This document shows positions 29,891 to 38,898 of a stretch of 64,000 nt of DNA, one piece after another. The notes below the pieces were generated by a model. The model was not told the origin of the DNA. It saw nothing but the letters and a program-made list of their open reading frames with translations, and did no database searches. The DNA comes from Blastocatellia bacterium (GTDB lineage: Bacteria; Acidobacteriota; Blastocatellia; Pyrinomonadales; Pyrinomonadaceae), in contig PMSM01000006.1 in the NCBI GenBank assembly GCA_003168335.1, positions 124,001 to 188,000 of the forward strand, read 5' to 3'. The translations under genes were made by a program, and so were the position numbers. Every line of letters starts with the position of its first letter. Position 1 is the first letter of the stretch.

Positions 29891-30853
29891 ATGCGCTTGT
29901 GGCTTTCAAAAAGCAGCGAAGTTCCACTGCGTGAGCAACTGGTCAGACAGATACGGCTGGGGATCGTGAGCGGTGATCTGAAGGTCCGCCAAAAGCTCCC
30001 CAGCACTCGCGAGCTGGCCCTTCGCTTTCATATCCATTCAAACACTGTCAGCGCTGCTTATCGCGAACTGCACCGGACCGGCTGGGTGGAATTTCGCAAA
30101 GGCAGCGGTGTCTACGTTCGCGGGCGCTCAGCCGATCAAACGCTTGACGAGAACCTCGGCCTGGATCAACTGCTTGCGAAATTCTTCAACACAGCCCGCA
30201 CCAGAGGACATTCGCTGCGCGAAATCCAATCGCGGTTGAAGCACTGGCTGACGCTGCAAGCGCCGGATCATTTTCTGGTGATCGATCCTGATCCAGAACT
30301 GCGCCGCATCTTGATGACTGAGATCGAGGGAGCCACGCAGGTCCGTGCCGTAGGAGCGAGCCTGGATGATTGTGGCAACGCTGAAATGCTAACGGGCGCC
30401 GCGCCCGTAACAATGTATGGCCAGATCGAACAAGTTCGCGCCGCGCTGCCACCTGCTATCGACGTCGTGGCCTTGCATTCCCGTTCAATACCCGAATCCC
30501 TACAGGGCCAGACGCGGCCTTCCGCCGACGAGGTCATTGCGATCGTCTCTTGCTGGCCGGAATTCCTGCGCTGGGCGCACACCATTCTTGTGGCTGCCGG
30601 TCTGGATCCCGACACGCTCAGCTTTCGCGACGCCCGCGAGCGAGGTTGGCAACGAGGCTTGCGGTCCGCGGCTCTGGTGGTGACCGACTCACACATGATT
30701 GATGAACTGCCGGTAGGTTGCGAAGTGCGTCTCTTCAAGATTCTATCCGATTCGTCGCTGGCAGAACTCCGGCAGCTCGCCAAGCAATTCCTGAACGCCG
30801 GCAAAGCACCATCAGCCAGCGCCACCCGTGCTCGCCGAGCAGCACGGTTGTGA
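29891..30853 (+). CDS. GntR family transcriptional regulator
   Basis: PLREQLVRQIRLGIVSGDLKVRQKLPSTRELALRFHIHSNTVSAAYRELHRTGWVEFRKGSGVYV wHTH. Confidence 0.92.
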   Translation: MRLWLSKSSEVPLREQLVRQIRLGIVSGDLKVRQKLPSTRELALRFHIHSNTVSAAYRELHRTGWVEFRKGSGVYVRGRSADQTLDENLGLDQLLAKFFNTARTRGHSLREIQSRLKHWLTLQAPDHFLVIDPDPELRRILMTEIEGATQVRAVGASLDDCGNAEMLTGAAPVTMYGQIEQVRAALPPAIDVVALHSRSIPESLQGQTRPSADEVIAIVSCWPEFLRWAHTILVAAGLDPDTLSFRDARERGWQRGLRSAALVVTDSHMIDELPVGCEVRLFKILSDSSLAELRQLAKQFLNAGKAPSASATRARRAARL

Positions 30854-31185
30854 CAATCAAGACACCGACCGCGCGAATGGGCGACCTTCTCACTATTAGG
30901 GCAATTAAGAAGATCGTCGCACTGTGGGAGGTCGTCGATCATTGAGCCATGCGGCTTGCCGAAGCGAGCGACTCAATCTACCATCGCGCCTGGCCAGGAG
31001 CTTCTGGAAACGACGATGCAACCCCGTTGGGGTTGGGTCCGTCTTTAAATCAATCCGAGGGTAGCGGCGCGGCAACCCTGGGCTGTTTGCCGTGACCGCT
31101 CTGCGGTCAAGGCGTTGGAAGCTCCGAACTTGATCTAGGCTTTCTTAATTGAGTTACTCAGGTTTAAGTTGGTAAGACCGACGCT

Positions 31186-32781
31186 ATGCCATCTAACAAA
31201 ACCACCGATTCTCTGATCGCCTGGCTGCCGGATCTAATCTTCACCGGCGAGCGATTCGAAAGCGGGCTGGCTCTGGTCTGCAATCCATCCGGCCGGATTG
31301 AGCGGCTGGCGCGCATCGATGAACTGAAGGATGAGAAAAGAATTAGCCTGCCGAAACGGGCGTTGCTGCCGGGGATGGTCAATGCGCACTCGCATGCTTT
31401 CCAACGCGTGTTGAGAGGCAGAACGGAATACCAATCTCGCCGCGTACCGTTTAGCGGCGGGCTACTGCCCGCCGAGTCGGGCGGTAGCCCGACTCTAAAC
31501 GCGGAGGTGAGCAGAGACAGTTTTTGGACCTGGCGCGAGGTGATGTACTCGGCGGCGACGCGTCTCACGCCGGAAGATATTTACGACGCTTCCCGCATGG
31601 CGTTTCTCGAGATGGCCCTCGGCGGCATCACCGCTGTCGGTGAGTTTCACTATCTTCACCACGCGCCCGACGGCACGCCTTACGACGATCCGAACCTGCT
31701 GGCGAAAGAAGTTGTGCGCGCGGCGGGCGATGTCGGCTTGCGGATCGCGTTGTTGAGAGTCGCTTACGCCCGATCGGGTTTTCAGACTGGGGCGAACCCG
31801 AAGCAAGCACGTTTCATTGAAAGCGATCCGGAAACTTATCTGGGCAATCTAGAGAAATTGATTGCCGACCTTGCTCGTGTCAGAAGCCCGACCGTCAGGG
31901 AGGGCTCTCCGCATCACGAGGCCCTCCCTGACGGTCGGGCTTCTGACACCGCATGGGTTGGGGTGGCGCCCCACAGCGTACGGGCCGTGCCGCTCGACTA
32001 TCTGCGCACAGTCGTCGCCTACGCAAATCAAACCGATCTGAAAGTTCACATGCACGTCGCCGAACAACCGGCGGAAGTCTCAGCCTGCGTCGAAGAATAT
32101 GGCCGCACGCCGATCGCCTTGCTGCAATCCGAAGGGCTCTTGAGCAAACGCTTCACAGCGGTGCACGCGATCCACGTGACGCCCAAGGCCATTCCTGCTT
32201 TTGCGCGCACCGGCGCAATGGTTTGCGCCTGTCCCACTACCGAGCGAAACCTGGGCGACGGCGTGGTACCCGCCGACGAATATTTCAAACACGACGTGCC
32301 GATCTGTCTCGGCACCGACAGCCATGCCCAGATCGATTTGCTGGAAGATGCACGTGAACTTGAGTACCACTTGCGTCTGCAGAAACTCGAGCGGGCCGTG
32401 CTCAGTATCAGAAGCCCGACCGCTAGAGAGGACCGGTCGCCCGAGGAAACTGATGATGCCCTCCCTCACGGTCGGGCTTCTGACACTGCTGCCTTGTTAT
32501 TCGCTTGCGCCACCGCTAACGGCGCGCGCAGCATTGGTTCGCCAAATGGCTCGCTTGAATCCGGAAAGGCCGCGGATTTTTTCACGGTCGCTCTCGATGA
32601 TCCTTCAATCACCGGATCGTCAGACGAGGACTTACTTTCGGGTATCGTGTTTTCTTTGTCGCGCGCGGCCGTGCGCGAGGTCGTGGTTTCAGGCAAGCCG
32701 ATCGTCTCAGAAGGTCAACACCTGGTCCAGGAAGAGGTGGTAGAAAGATTCAAGGACTTGCAGCGGCGACTGTGGAATTGA
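31186..32781 (+). CDS. hutF: Formimidoylglutamate deiminase-like amidohydrolase, carrying three in-frame palindromic insertions
   Basis: LLPGMVNAHSHAFQRVLRGRTE, DSFWTWREVMYSAA, GITAVGEFHYLHH, GVAPHSVRAV, HMHVAEQPAEV, CPTTERNLGDG, LGTDSHAQIDLLEDARELEY. Confidence 0.85.
   Translation: MPSNKTTDSLIAWLPDLIFTGERFESGLALVCNPSGRIERLARIDELKDEKRISLPKRALLPGMVNAHSHAFQRVLRGRTEYQSRRVPFSGGLLPAESGGSPTLNAEVSRDSFWTWREVMYSAATRLTPEDIYDASRMAFLEMALGGITAVGEFHYLHHAPDGTPYDDPNLLAKEVVRAAGDVGLRIALLRVAYARSGFQTGANPKQARFIESDPETYLGNLEKLIADLARVRSPTVREGSPHHEALPDGRASDTAWVGVAPHSVRAVPLDYLRTVVAYANQTDLKVHMHVAEQPAEVSACVEEYGRTPIALLQSEGLLSKRFTAVHAIHVTPKAIPAFARTGAMVCACPTTERNLGDGVVPADEYFKHDVPICLGTDSHAQIDLLEDARELEYHLRLQKLERAVLSIRSPTAREDRSPEETDDALPHGRASDTAALLFACATANGARSIGSPNGSLESGKAADFFTVALDDPSITGSSDEDLLSGIVFSLSRAAVREVVVSGKPIVSEGQHLVQEEVVERFKDLQRRLWN
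31449..31500. repeat. Palindromic element (GTTTAGCGGCGGGCTA... family) inside the hutF-like ORF
   Basis: gtttagcggcgggctactgcccgccgagtcgggcggtagcccgactctaaac, read in frame. Confidence 0.88.
31877..31949. repeat. Palindromic element with perfect 29-bp arms inside the hutF-like ORF
   Basis: gtgtcagaagcccgaccgtcagggagggc (31877-31905) / 15-nt loop / gccctccctgacggtcgggcttctgacac (31921-31949). Confidence 0.95.
32406..32487. repeat. Second, diverged copy of the same palindrome inside the hutF-like ORF
   Basis: tatcagaagcccgaccgctagagagg ... gccctccctcacggtcgggcttctgaca. Confidence 0.9.
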
Positions 32782-32880
32782 ATAAGCTATGGAGTGCGCC
32801 GGCAGAGAAAAGCGGCGACGGCGCTTTATGTCCGACAAACTTCAGTTTGTCGCTTTAACTTGAGTAGAAGTCAGGGCAAC

Positions 32881-33132
32881 GACAAACTGAAGGAAACTCT
32901 GATCAAGTACTTTCGACGCGCAGCGTCGGTATGAATTTAGCCCGGCCTTTCAAGGCCGGGAAGCGGCAACGAGGTGTTCTCGTCGCGTAGCGACGCCTGA
33001 AACCAAGGGATTCAATCGTCGCTACGCGACGAGAACAGAGACTAACCTGATCCCGGCGTTGAAACGCCGGGCTAAGTTCATGCGGACGCTACGCGTCCAA
33101 GACACTTGGTCAGAGGTTCCTGAAGTTTGTCG
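32881..33132. repeat. Long foldback element (~80-bp arms) with an inner palindrome
   Basis: Arm gacaaactgaaggaaactctgatcaagtactttcgacgcgcagcgtcggtatgaatttagcccggcc... pairs with the complement of 33053-33132; inner gttctcgtcgcgtagcgacg/cgtcgctacgcgacgagaac. Confidence 0.85.
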
Positions 33133-33203
33133 GACCACAATACCCAAAGCGGCGTCTCCCGATGAATCGGGATTGCCGCCGCACTCCAAATTTGGTCGAG
33201 ATC

Positions 33204-34337
33204 ATGACCGTCCAGGAAACTTTAAAAGATCTGGTCGCCATCGATTCCGTCTCGGCGCGCTCGAACGCCGAGATCATCTCCTATCTCGCCAAGCGCTGCG
33301 AGACGGCCGGGTTCACTGTCAAGCGCTTCCCCTATGTCGACGCCGCCGGCGTCGAAAAGATCAATCTCGTCGCCGTGGCGCAGACTTCAGTCTCTGATCC
33401 AAACACGGTCATCGAGCTTGCGCTTGTCGGACACACCGACACGGTGCCTTACCATCCGGCATGGATCGAGGCGCTGCGCCTGACGGAAAAAGATGGGGAG
33501 CTTTTTGGCCGCGGCGCGTGCGACACGAAAGCATTCATCTCATCCGCTCTCACCGCCGTCGAAAGGACCGATCTCTCAAAGTTGAAAAAGCCTCTGGCGC
33601 TGGTGTTTACCGCGGATGAAGAGGTCGGCTGCCTGGGCGCCAAACGACTGGCGCAGGCCCGCGCCTTCACCGCGCGTTATGCCATCGTCGGCGAGCCTAC
33701 TTCACTGCAACCGATGCGCGCTGGGAAAGGTTATTGCCTGGCTCAGATCACGGTGCGCGGCCGCGAAGCGCACAGTGCCTATCCGCAACTGGGCGCATCG
33801 GCGATCTTTCGCGCGGCACGTTTGCTTGGACGCATCGAACAGATCGCGGGCGAGTTGAAGCACGATCAGCGCGCCGGTTTCGATCCGCCATACACCACCA
33901 TGAATGTTGGTTTGATCGAAGGCGGCACGGCGAAGAACATAGTTGCGGGAGAATGCCGCCTCACACTCGAGTGGCGGACGATTCCGGGACAGGAATCTGA
34001 TTACGCACTGGATCTTGTCCGGCAGGCCGCCGCAGATTTGCACCACCAGGATGCGGATTTCATCTGCGAGATCGACGCCGCTCGCGCGGATGAAAGTTTT
34101 GAGACGCGCGCTGATTCTGAGTTAGTACGGTTCCTGGAAGGGTCGTCCGGCCAAGCATCAGGAACTGTCGCGTTCGGCACCGAAGCACCGAGCATGATCG
34201 ATCTCGACGCCGAAGCCGTCGTCTTCGGGCCGGGCGACATTCGCGTCGCCCATCGCACTGGCGAATTCGTCCCCATCGATCAACTCAACGATTGCGTGCG
34301 CATCTTGCTCCGCGCAATCGACCGCTTCTGTTGTTGA
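33204..34337 (+). CDS. argE: Acetylornithine deacetylase / M20 family peptidase
   Basis: ALVGHTDTVPYH, LFGRGACDTKAFIS, FTADEEVGCLGAK, VGEPTSLQPMRAGKG, TEAPSM; start set at ATG 33204 (MTVQETLKDLVAIDSVSARSN). Confidence 0.88.
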   Translation: MTVQETLKDLVAIDSVSARSNAEIISYLAKRCETAGFTVKRFPYVDAAGVEKINLVAVAQTSVSDPNTVIELALVGHTDTVPYHPAWIEALRLTEKDGELFGRGACDTKAFISSALTAVERTDLSKLKKPLALVFTADEEVGCLGAKRLAQARAFTARYAIVGEPTSLQPMRAGKGYCLAQITVRGREAHSAYPQLGASAIFRAARLLGRIEQIAGELKHDQRAGFDPPYTTMNVGLIEGGTAKNIVAGECRLTLEWRTIPGQESDYALDLVRQAAADLHHQDADFICEIDAARADESFETRADSELVRFLEGSSGQASGTVAFGTEAPSMIDLDAEAVVFGPGDIRVAHRTGEFVPIDQLNDCVRILLRAIDRFCC

Positions 34338-34535
34338 CAGCTTATTTACGTAGTCTCGCAAATAATTTGCGCGCTGCGAACTGTATCTGTTTGGACAAAC
34401 CTGCTTAACCAACTAAGCAAGAAACATTTCTTGACGCAGCTAAGACCTAAGGCGTATAAGGTCTCACATCACACGCCAGGCCAAAGGGAAGACTCTCATG
34501 AGAAGGCTTAAGCTTGTCCTCTGGTCGGAGAAAAC

Positions 34536-35141
34536 ATGAACAAGAACACTTCAAGAATCGCGCTCGCCCTGACGCTTCTCCTAACTCTCGCTTTTCAGAC
34601 GAGCTTGGGACAGCAGGTTGCGCCCGAGGCACCAAGAGTACCCGGGAGGAGCATTGCCGTCGTGCCTTACTATCACCCGAGCGGGGGCTGCCACCCTGTT
34701 GAGGTAAAGGTCATAGCCCTCGGCGGACAGCCTCAGGGCGCGTTGCTGGCCCAAATCACAATCGAGAGCTTTTCAGCCAAGCCGGTTCGGGCGGTGAAAA
34801 TAGGTTGGAATGTTTACAGAAGCGATGTAGGAGTTCGGAAATCGCTGTCGCCCTGTGGCGTCACAGCAGAGGCGGTGGAGGTTTTACTTTCCGGGATAAC
34901 GCCGCTTATCGAAGTGGGCGAGTTGCTCAAAAGGGAGACCGTCAACATCAGCACGAATCCGCCACGGATTCCAATGCCCGGACTTAGAACAGTCTTTGTT
35001 GATCAGCCACTTATTACGTTGGATGAGGTTAGGTCGCTGAGAGAAGATGGTAAGGCGTTCAAAGATGATTGCACAGTTCTTGTGTACATCTCTGAGATAG
35101 ACTTCAGCGATGGCACGCAGTGGGAAGGAAAGGTGAAGTGA
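34536..35141 (+). CDS. Secreted hypothetical protein
   Basis: Signal peptide MNKNTSRIALALTLLLTLAFQTSLGQ, no recognised domain. Confidence 0.75.
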   Translation: MNKNTSRIALALTLLLTLAFQTSLGQQVAPEAPRVPGRSIAVVPYYHPSGGCHPVEVKVIALGGQPQGALLAQITIESFSAKPVRAVKIGWNVYRSDVGVRKSLSPCGVTAEAVEVLLSGITPLIEVGELLKRETVNISTNPPRIPMPGLRTVFVDQPLITLDEVRSLREDGKAFKDDCTVLVYISEIDFSDGTQWEGKVK

Positions 35142-35189
35142 AGCATAAGCAGCGCCTTCAACCAGGGTCTAAGCAGCGACACTTATGAA

Positions 35190-35387
35190 ATGACTTTCGA
35201 ATCGAAAGGCTTCGCTTTCCTTAGGGTGATCGGGATCAAAGTTGGCGAGAAGGTCGCTGTTATCGTCACTGCGATTTTAGAACTCTGGAGAGCCGTGGAA
35301 ACTTTCGGTGTCATCTCCATCATGGAACCGGTCGAGACAACTACGACAACCTTCAACGGTGACTTGATCTGGCGACTCCCTCATTAG
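35190..35387 (+). CDS. Short hypothetical ORF (weak)
   Basis: Open 65-codon frame in a gap between two same-strand genes; no recognised motif. Confidence 0.25.
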   Translation: MTFESKGFAFLRVIGIKVGEKVAVIVTAILELWRAVETFGVISIMEPVETTTTTFNGDLIWRLPH

Positions 35388-35425
35388 CGAATAAATCAAG
35401 AGTTGCAGTCCTGAGCGTTCGCGAA

Positions 35426-37387
35426 TTGGCGCTCGCCATTCGCTGGCGTATCATGTCTCTTTCCAAACCACTCGGAGTCCATATGAAGAATAGATTTGGC
35501 ATCGTACTGCTCACCGCGGCCGCTTTCATTGTCTTTCAAGCCGCATTCGTTAACGCCAGAACACCCATCAGCCCGCCGCCCGCGGCCATCACGCTGTCGG
35601 TCGATGCCACTGAAGCGCCGCGCAAACTTTTTCATGCGCGGATGACGATACCGGTTTCGCCCGGGCCGTTGACTCTGGTTTATCCGAAGTGGATTCCCGG
35701 CGAACACGGACCAACCGGACCGATCGTCAACCTCGCCGGATTGAAACTCACCGCGGGCGGGAAGTCCGTCCCCTGGCGGCGCGACGACGTGGACATGTAT
35801 GCGTTTCATCTTGAAGTGCCCCCCGGCGCCAAAGAACTTGAGGTGGCACTCGATTTTCTTTCGCCGACGTTTGCCGGCGGCTTCACGGCCGGCGCCTCGA
35901 CGACCTCGCATTTGGCGATCGTTACCTGGAACCAGTTGCTGCTTTATCCCGAAGGCTCAAACATCAGCGACGTTACTTTCAAAGCGAATTTGCATCTCCC
36001 CGCGGGTTGGAAGTTCGGCACCTCTCTTCCGGTCGCCGGTCAGTCAGCAAGCAAAGTTGAGTTTGCTCCAGTATCGCTCGAAAGACTGGTTGACTCGCCG
36101 GTGCTCGCAGGCGAGTACTTTCTCGTCATTCCCCTGGCGGCGAATCCGCCTAACGAGATCGACATCGCCGCCGACAATCGCGCCGACCTGGAAATCAGTG
36201 CGGAGTTAACGACCACCCTGAAGCGCGTCGTCAGCGAAGCGACTTCTCTGTTTGGCGCGACGCATTACGAGCACTATCACTTTCTGCTGACGCTGAGCGA
36301 TCACACGGCGCACTTCGGACTTGAGCATCACGAATCGAACGACAGTCGAGTGCCTGAACGCGCGCTGCTTGAGCCGGCCTTGCGTGACGTGGCGCTGGGC
36401 GTGCTGCCACACGAGTTTGTGCACTCGTGGAATGGAAAGTATCGCCGGCCGGCCGGATTGGCGACGACGAATTATCAGGAGCCGATGAAGGGCGAGCTGC
36501 TCTGGGTTTACGAAGGGCTGACGCAGTATCTCGGCAATTTGCTGGCGGCCCGCAGCGGGCTGTGGACGCCACAACAGTATCGCGATCACCTTGCCGAAAT
36601 CGCCGCCGATCTCGATCACAGGCCCGGGCGTCTGTGGCGGCCGCTGATTGATACCACGATCGCGGCCCAGGTTCTGTACGGCGCGCCCGGCGAATGGAAT
36701 TCCTCGCGCCGGGGCGTCGACTTTTACGATGAAGGCTGGCTGATCTGGCTGGATACCGACACCAAGATTCGCGAATTGACGGGCGGCAAGCGCTCGCTCG
36801 ACGATTTCTGCAAGCGGTTTCATGGGGCGCCCAGCACGCCGCCGATGGTCAAAACCTACGTGTTCGAGGATGTCGTGGCGGCTCTGAATGACGTCGCGCC
36901 TTTCGACTGGCGAACTTTTTTGCTGACGCGTTTGAATACGATGGACTTCCATGCGCCGCTCGGTGGCATCGAAAGGGGCGGTTGGAAACTGGCTTATGAA
37001 CCGACGCCCAGCGGGTTTTTGAAAGACCTGGAGCAGGTGCGCGAGGGCATTGAAATGGGCTATTCCATTGGGTTGCGGCTCAATGAAGACGGCTCGATCG
37101 CCGACGTAATCGAGGGCCTGGCCGCCGCCAAAGCCGGGATCGGACCGGGCATGAAGATTCTCGCCTGCAACGGCAAAGCATACTCGGCAGAAGTTCTGCG
37201 CGACTCTGTGAAAGCCACGACCGATCCGAAGCAGCGGCGAATTGATCTGCTGATTGACAATGAAGGACAGGTCGCAACTTATCAACTGACATACGGCGAA
37301 GGCGAGAAGTATCCGGTGCTGGAGCGCGATCAATCAAAGGGTGACACGCTGTCGAAAATCATCGCACCGTTGACGTGGAGCCGGTGA
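35426..37387 (+). CDS. M61 glycyl aminopeptidase-like protease with C-terminal PDZ
   Basis: VLPHEFVHSWNGKYRRPAGL (HExxH), ELLWVYEGLTQYLG, PDZ-like DVIEGLAAAKAGIGPGMKILACNGKAYS. Signal peptide starts near MKNRFGIVLLTAAAFIVFQ. Confidence 0.92.
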   Translation: MALAIRWRIMSLSKPLGVHMKNRFGIVLLTAAAFIVFQAAFVNARTPISPPPAAITLSVDATEAPRKLFHARMTIPVSPGPLTLVYPKWIPGEHGPTGPIVNLAGLKLTAGGKSVPWRRDDVDMYAFHLEVPPGAKELEVALDFLSPTFAGGFTAGASTTSHLAIVTWNQLLLYPEGSNISDVTFKANLHLPAGWKFGTSLPVAGQSASKVEFAPVSLERLVDSPVLAGEYFLVIPLAANPPNEIDIAADNRADLEISAELTTTLKRVVSEATSLFGATHYEHYHFLLTLSDHTAHFGLEHHESNDSRVPERALLEPALRDVALGVLPHEFVHSWNGKYRRPAGLATTNYQEPMKGELLWVYEGLTQYLGNLLAARSGLWTPQQYRDHLAEIAADLDHRPGRLWRPLIDTTIAAQVLYGAPGEWNSSRRGVDFYDEGWLIWLDTDTKIRELTGGKRSLDDFCKRFHGAPSTPPMVKTYVFEDVVAALNDVAPFDWRTFLLTRLNTMDFHAPLGGIERGGWKLAYEPTPSGFLKDLEQVREGIEMGYSIGLRLNEDGSIADVIEGLAAAKAGIGPGMKILACNGKAYSAEVLRDSVKATTDPKQRRIDLLIDNEGQVATYQLTYGEGEKYPVLERDQSKGDTLSKIIAPLTWSR

Positions 37388-37468
37388 GGCGACGGTTGTT
37401 TTGGCCATCGGTTGGCGATCAGACAACGGTCCAGAAAGCATTCCACCAGCGCCGAAGGCGCGGCATAT

Positions 37469-37647
37469 TAATAGCCCCGGGCGTAAGCCCGGGGATCAAA
37501 GCCAGACAAAATCATAAGCCCGCGAAGCGGGCGACAGAAAAATCCTAACTCTGCGGAAGTGATCATCAATGAAAAGTCTTTCGCCCCTTCGGGGCTCGCA
37601 GTCATATTCCAGTAAATCTTTCCCCGGGCTTACGCCCGGGGCTATTA
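37469..37647. repeat. Palindromic element, perfect 26-bp terminal arms, overlapping the start of the next ORF
   Basis: taatagccccgggcgtaagcccgggg (37469-37494) / ccccgggcttacgcccggggctatta (37622-37647), with inner gcccgcgaagcgggc and gccccttcggggc hairpins. Confidence 0.92.
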
Positions 37648-38855
37648 CCTTCCGCCCACTTCGTGGGCTGGTTGTCTTACCTTGCTTACGAAGTCTCTTC
37701 GGCATCTTGATTTTGCTAGGCTCGCTTTCAGCAGTCATCGCCCAAACCACCAGCACACCATTCCCACAGGCGACCGAGCTGCAACAGGGACCGCCGCTGA
37801 CGAATCAGGAATTCGTGCAGCTGCTCTTTCAATTGCCAAAGCATCCGGAAGGACGCGACAAACTGATCGACGACGTCAGAAAGCGCGGCATCGCTTTTCC
37901 CCTGACCGACGGTCTGCGATCGCTCGTGGCGACAAAGAGCGGTAACGACTCGCTGCTCAGGCACACGCTGGAAGAAGCCGACCGCCGGCGCACAAATCCG
38001 GTGGTCGCGTCTCTACCACCAACCAGTGAAGGGCTTGACCTGCTCGAACAAACTCGGAAGGCCACGCTGGGCGCCGCTGAGAAGATGCCCGATTATTTGG
38101 TGAAGGAGCAGATCGTCCGATATGTGGCCGAAGGCAATACCAGAAACTGGCGACCCGACGACCATCTGACGGTAGCCGTTAGTTATCGTCAGAGTGCCGG
38201 TGAAGATTACAAACTTCTCTCCATCAATGGCGTTCCGCCGAACGAAAACCAAAGCTATGGGATGAAGCTGGGCGGGACAACTTCCGCCGGCGAATATGTT
38301 TCCATTTTGCGCGATCTGTTCGGTCCGGAGAGTCGCGCGGAATTTAACATGGTCGACACGGACACGTTGCGCGGGCGACGAACAATCATCTACGAATATG
38401 AAGTGAAGAAAGAGTTTTCTCACAGCACTCTGGGGTGGGGCGAACGCGGCTCGACGCCTCTACGTACCATCGCTGGGTATCGAGGGAGAATCTGGGTCGA
38501 TCGCGAGCAGAATCGCGTACTCAGGTTGGAAGAAATCAGCACTGAGATCGAGCCGGGGTTTCCCATTACCGCAGCCAGCCAGGTAATTGACTACGAGTGG
38601 GTGACGATCAACCAGCAGCAACACCTGCTGCCTTCACACGCCGTCGTAGAACTTACGGATCGCGTTCGCGCGCAAACTGAGCAGACGCGCAACGACATTC
38701 TTTTCCGCGGCTATCGCAAGTTCGGCACGGAAGTAAAGATCACCGAAGTCGACGAAAAAGATTTTCCACCCGACAAGCCTGAACCGAACGAGCCGCCCAA
38801 GCCGGAGACGGCGCCGACACTCAAGCCACCACCGCCAAAGAAGCCGAATCCATGA
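37569..38855 (+). CDS. Secreted hypothetical protein; called N-terminus lies in the palindromic element
   Basis: Hydrophobic signal LFGILILLGSLSAVIAQ from about 37690 onwards; the preceding MKSLSPLRGSQSYSSKSFPGLTPGAITFRPLRG is repeat-encoded, so the true start may be downstream. Confidence 0.75.
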   Translation: MKSLSPLRGSQSYSSKSFPGLTPGAITFRPLRGLVVLPCLRSLFGILILLGSLSAVIAQTTSTPFPQATELQQGPPLTNQEFVQLLFQLPKHPEGRDKLIDDVRKRGIAFPLTDGLRSLVATKSGNDSLLRHTLEEADRRRTNPVVASLPPTSEGLDLLEQTRKATLGAAEKMPDYLVKEQIVRYVAEGNTRNWRPDDHLTVAVSYRQSAGEDYKLLSINGVPPNENQSYGMKLGGTTSAGEYVSILRDLFGPESRAEFNMVDTDTLRGRRTIIYEYEVKKEFSHSTLGWGERGSTPLRTIAGYRGRIWVDREQNRVLRLEEISTEIEPGFPITAASQVIDYEWVTINQQQHLLPSHAVVELTDRVRAQTEQTRNDILFRGYRKFGTEVKITEVDEKDFPPDKPEPNEPPKPETAPTLKPPPPKKPNP

Positions 38856-38898
38856 AGATGAGTCTCAGGGCAGTAGACGGACCCTTAGGGAGGGCTTT

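Noticed and set aside
30960-31130. Small hairpins (aaccccgttggggtt, gaccgctctgcggtc) upstream of the hutF-like gene
   Set aside because: Probably further REP-like copies or a terminator, but too short and unpaired for a confident separate element call.
31849-32067. Minus-strand ORF containing RSPTVREG...ALPDGRASDT
   Set aside because: Produced by the symmetry of the palindrome inside the hutF-like gene, not a separate gene.
36206-37333. 375-aa minus-strand ORF
   Set aside because: Antisense to the M61 protease; no domain recognised.
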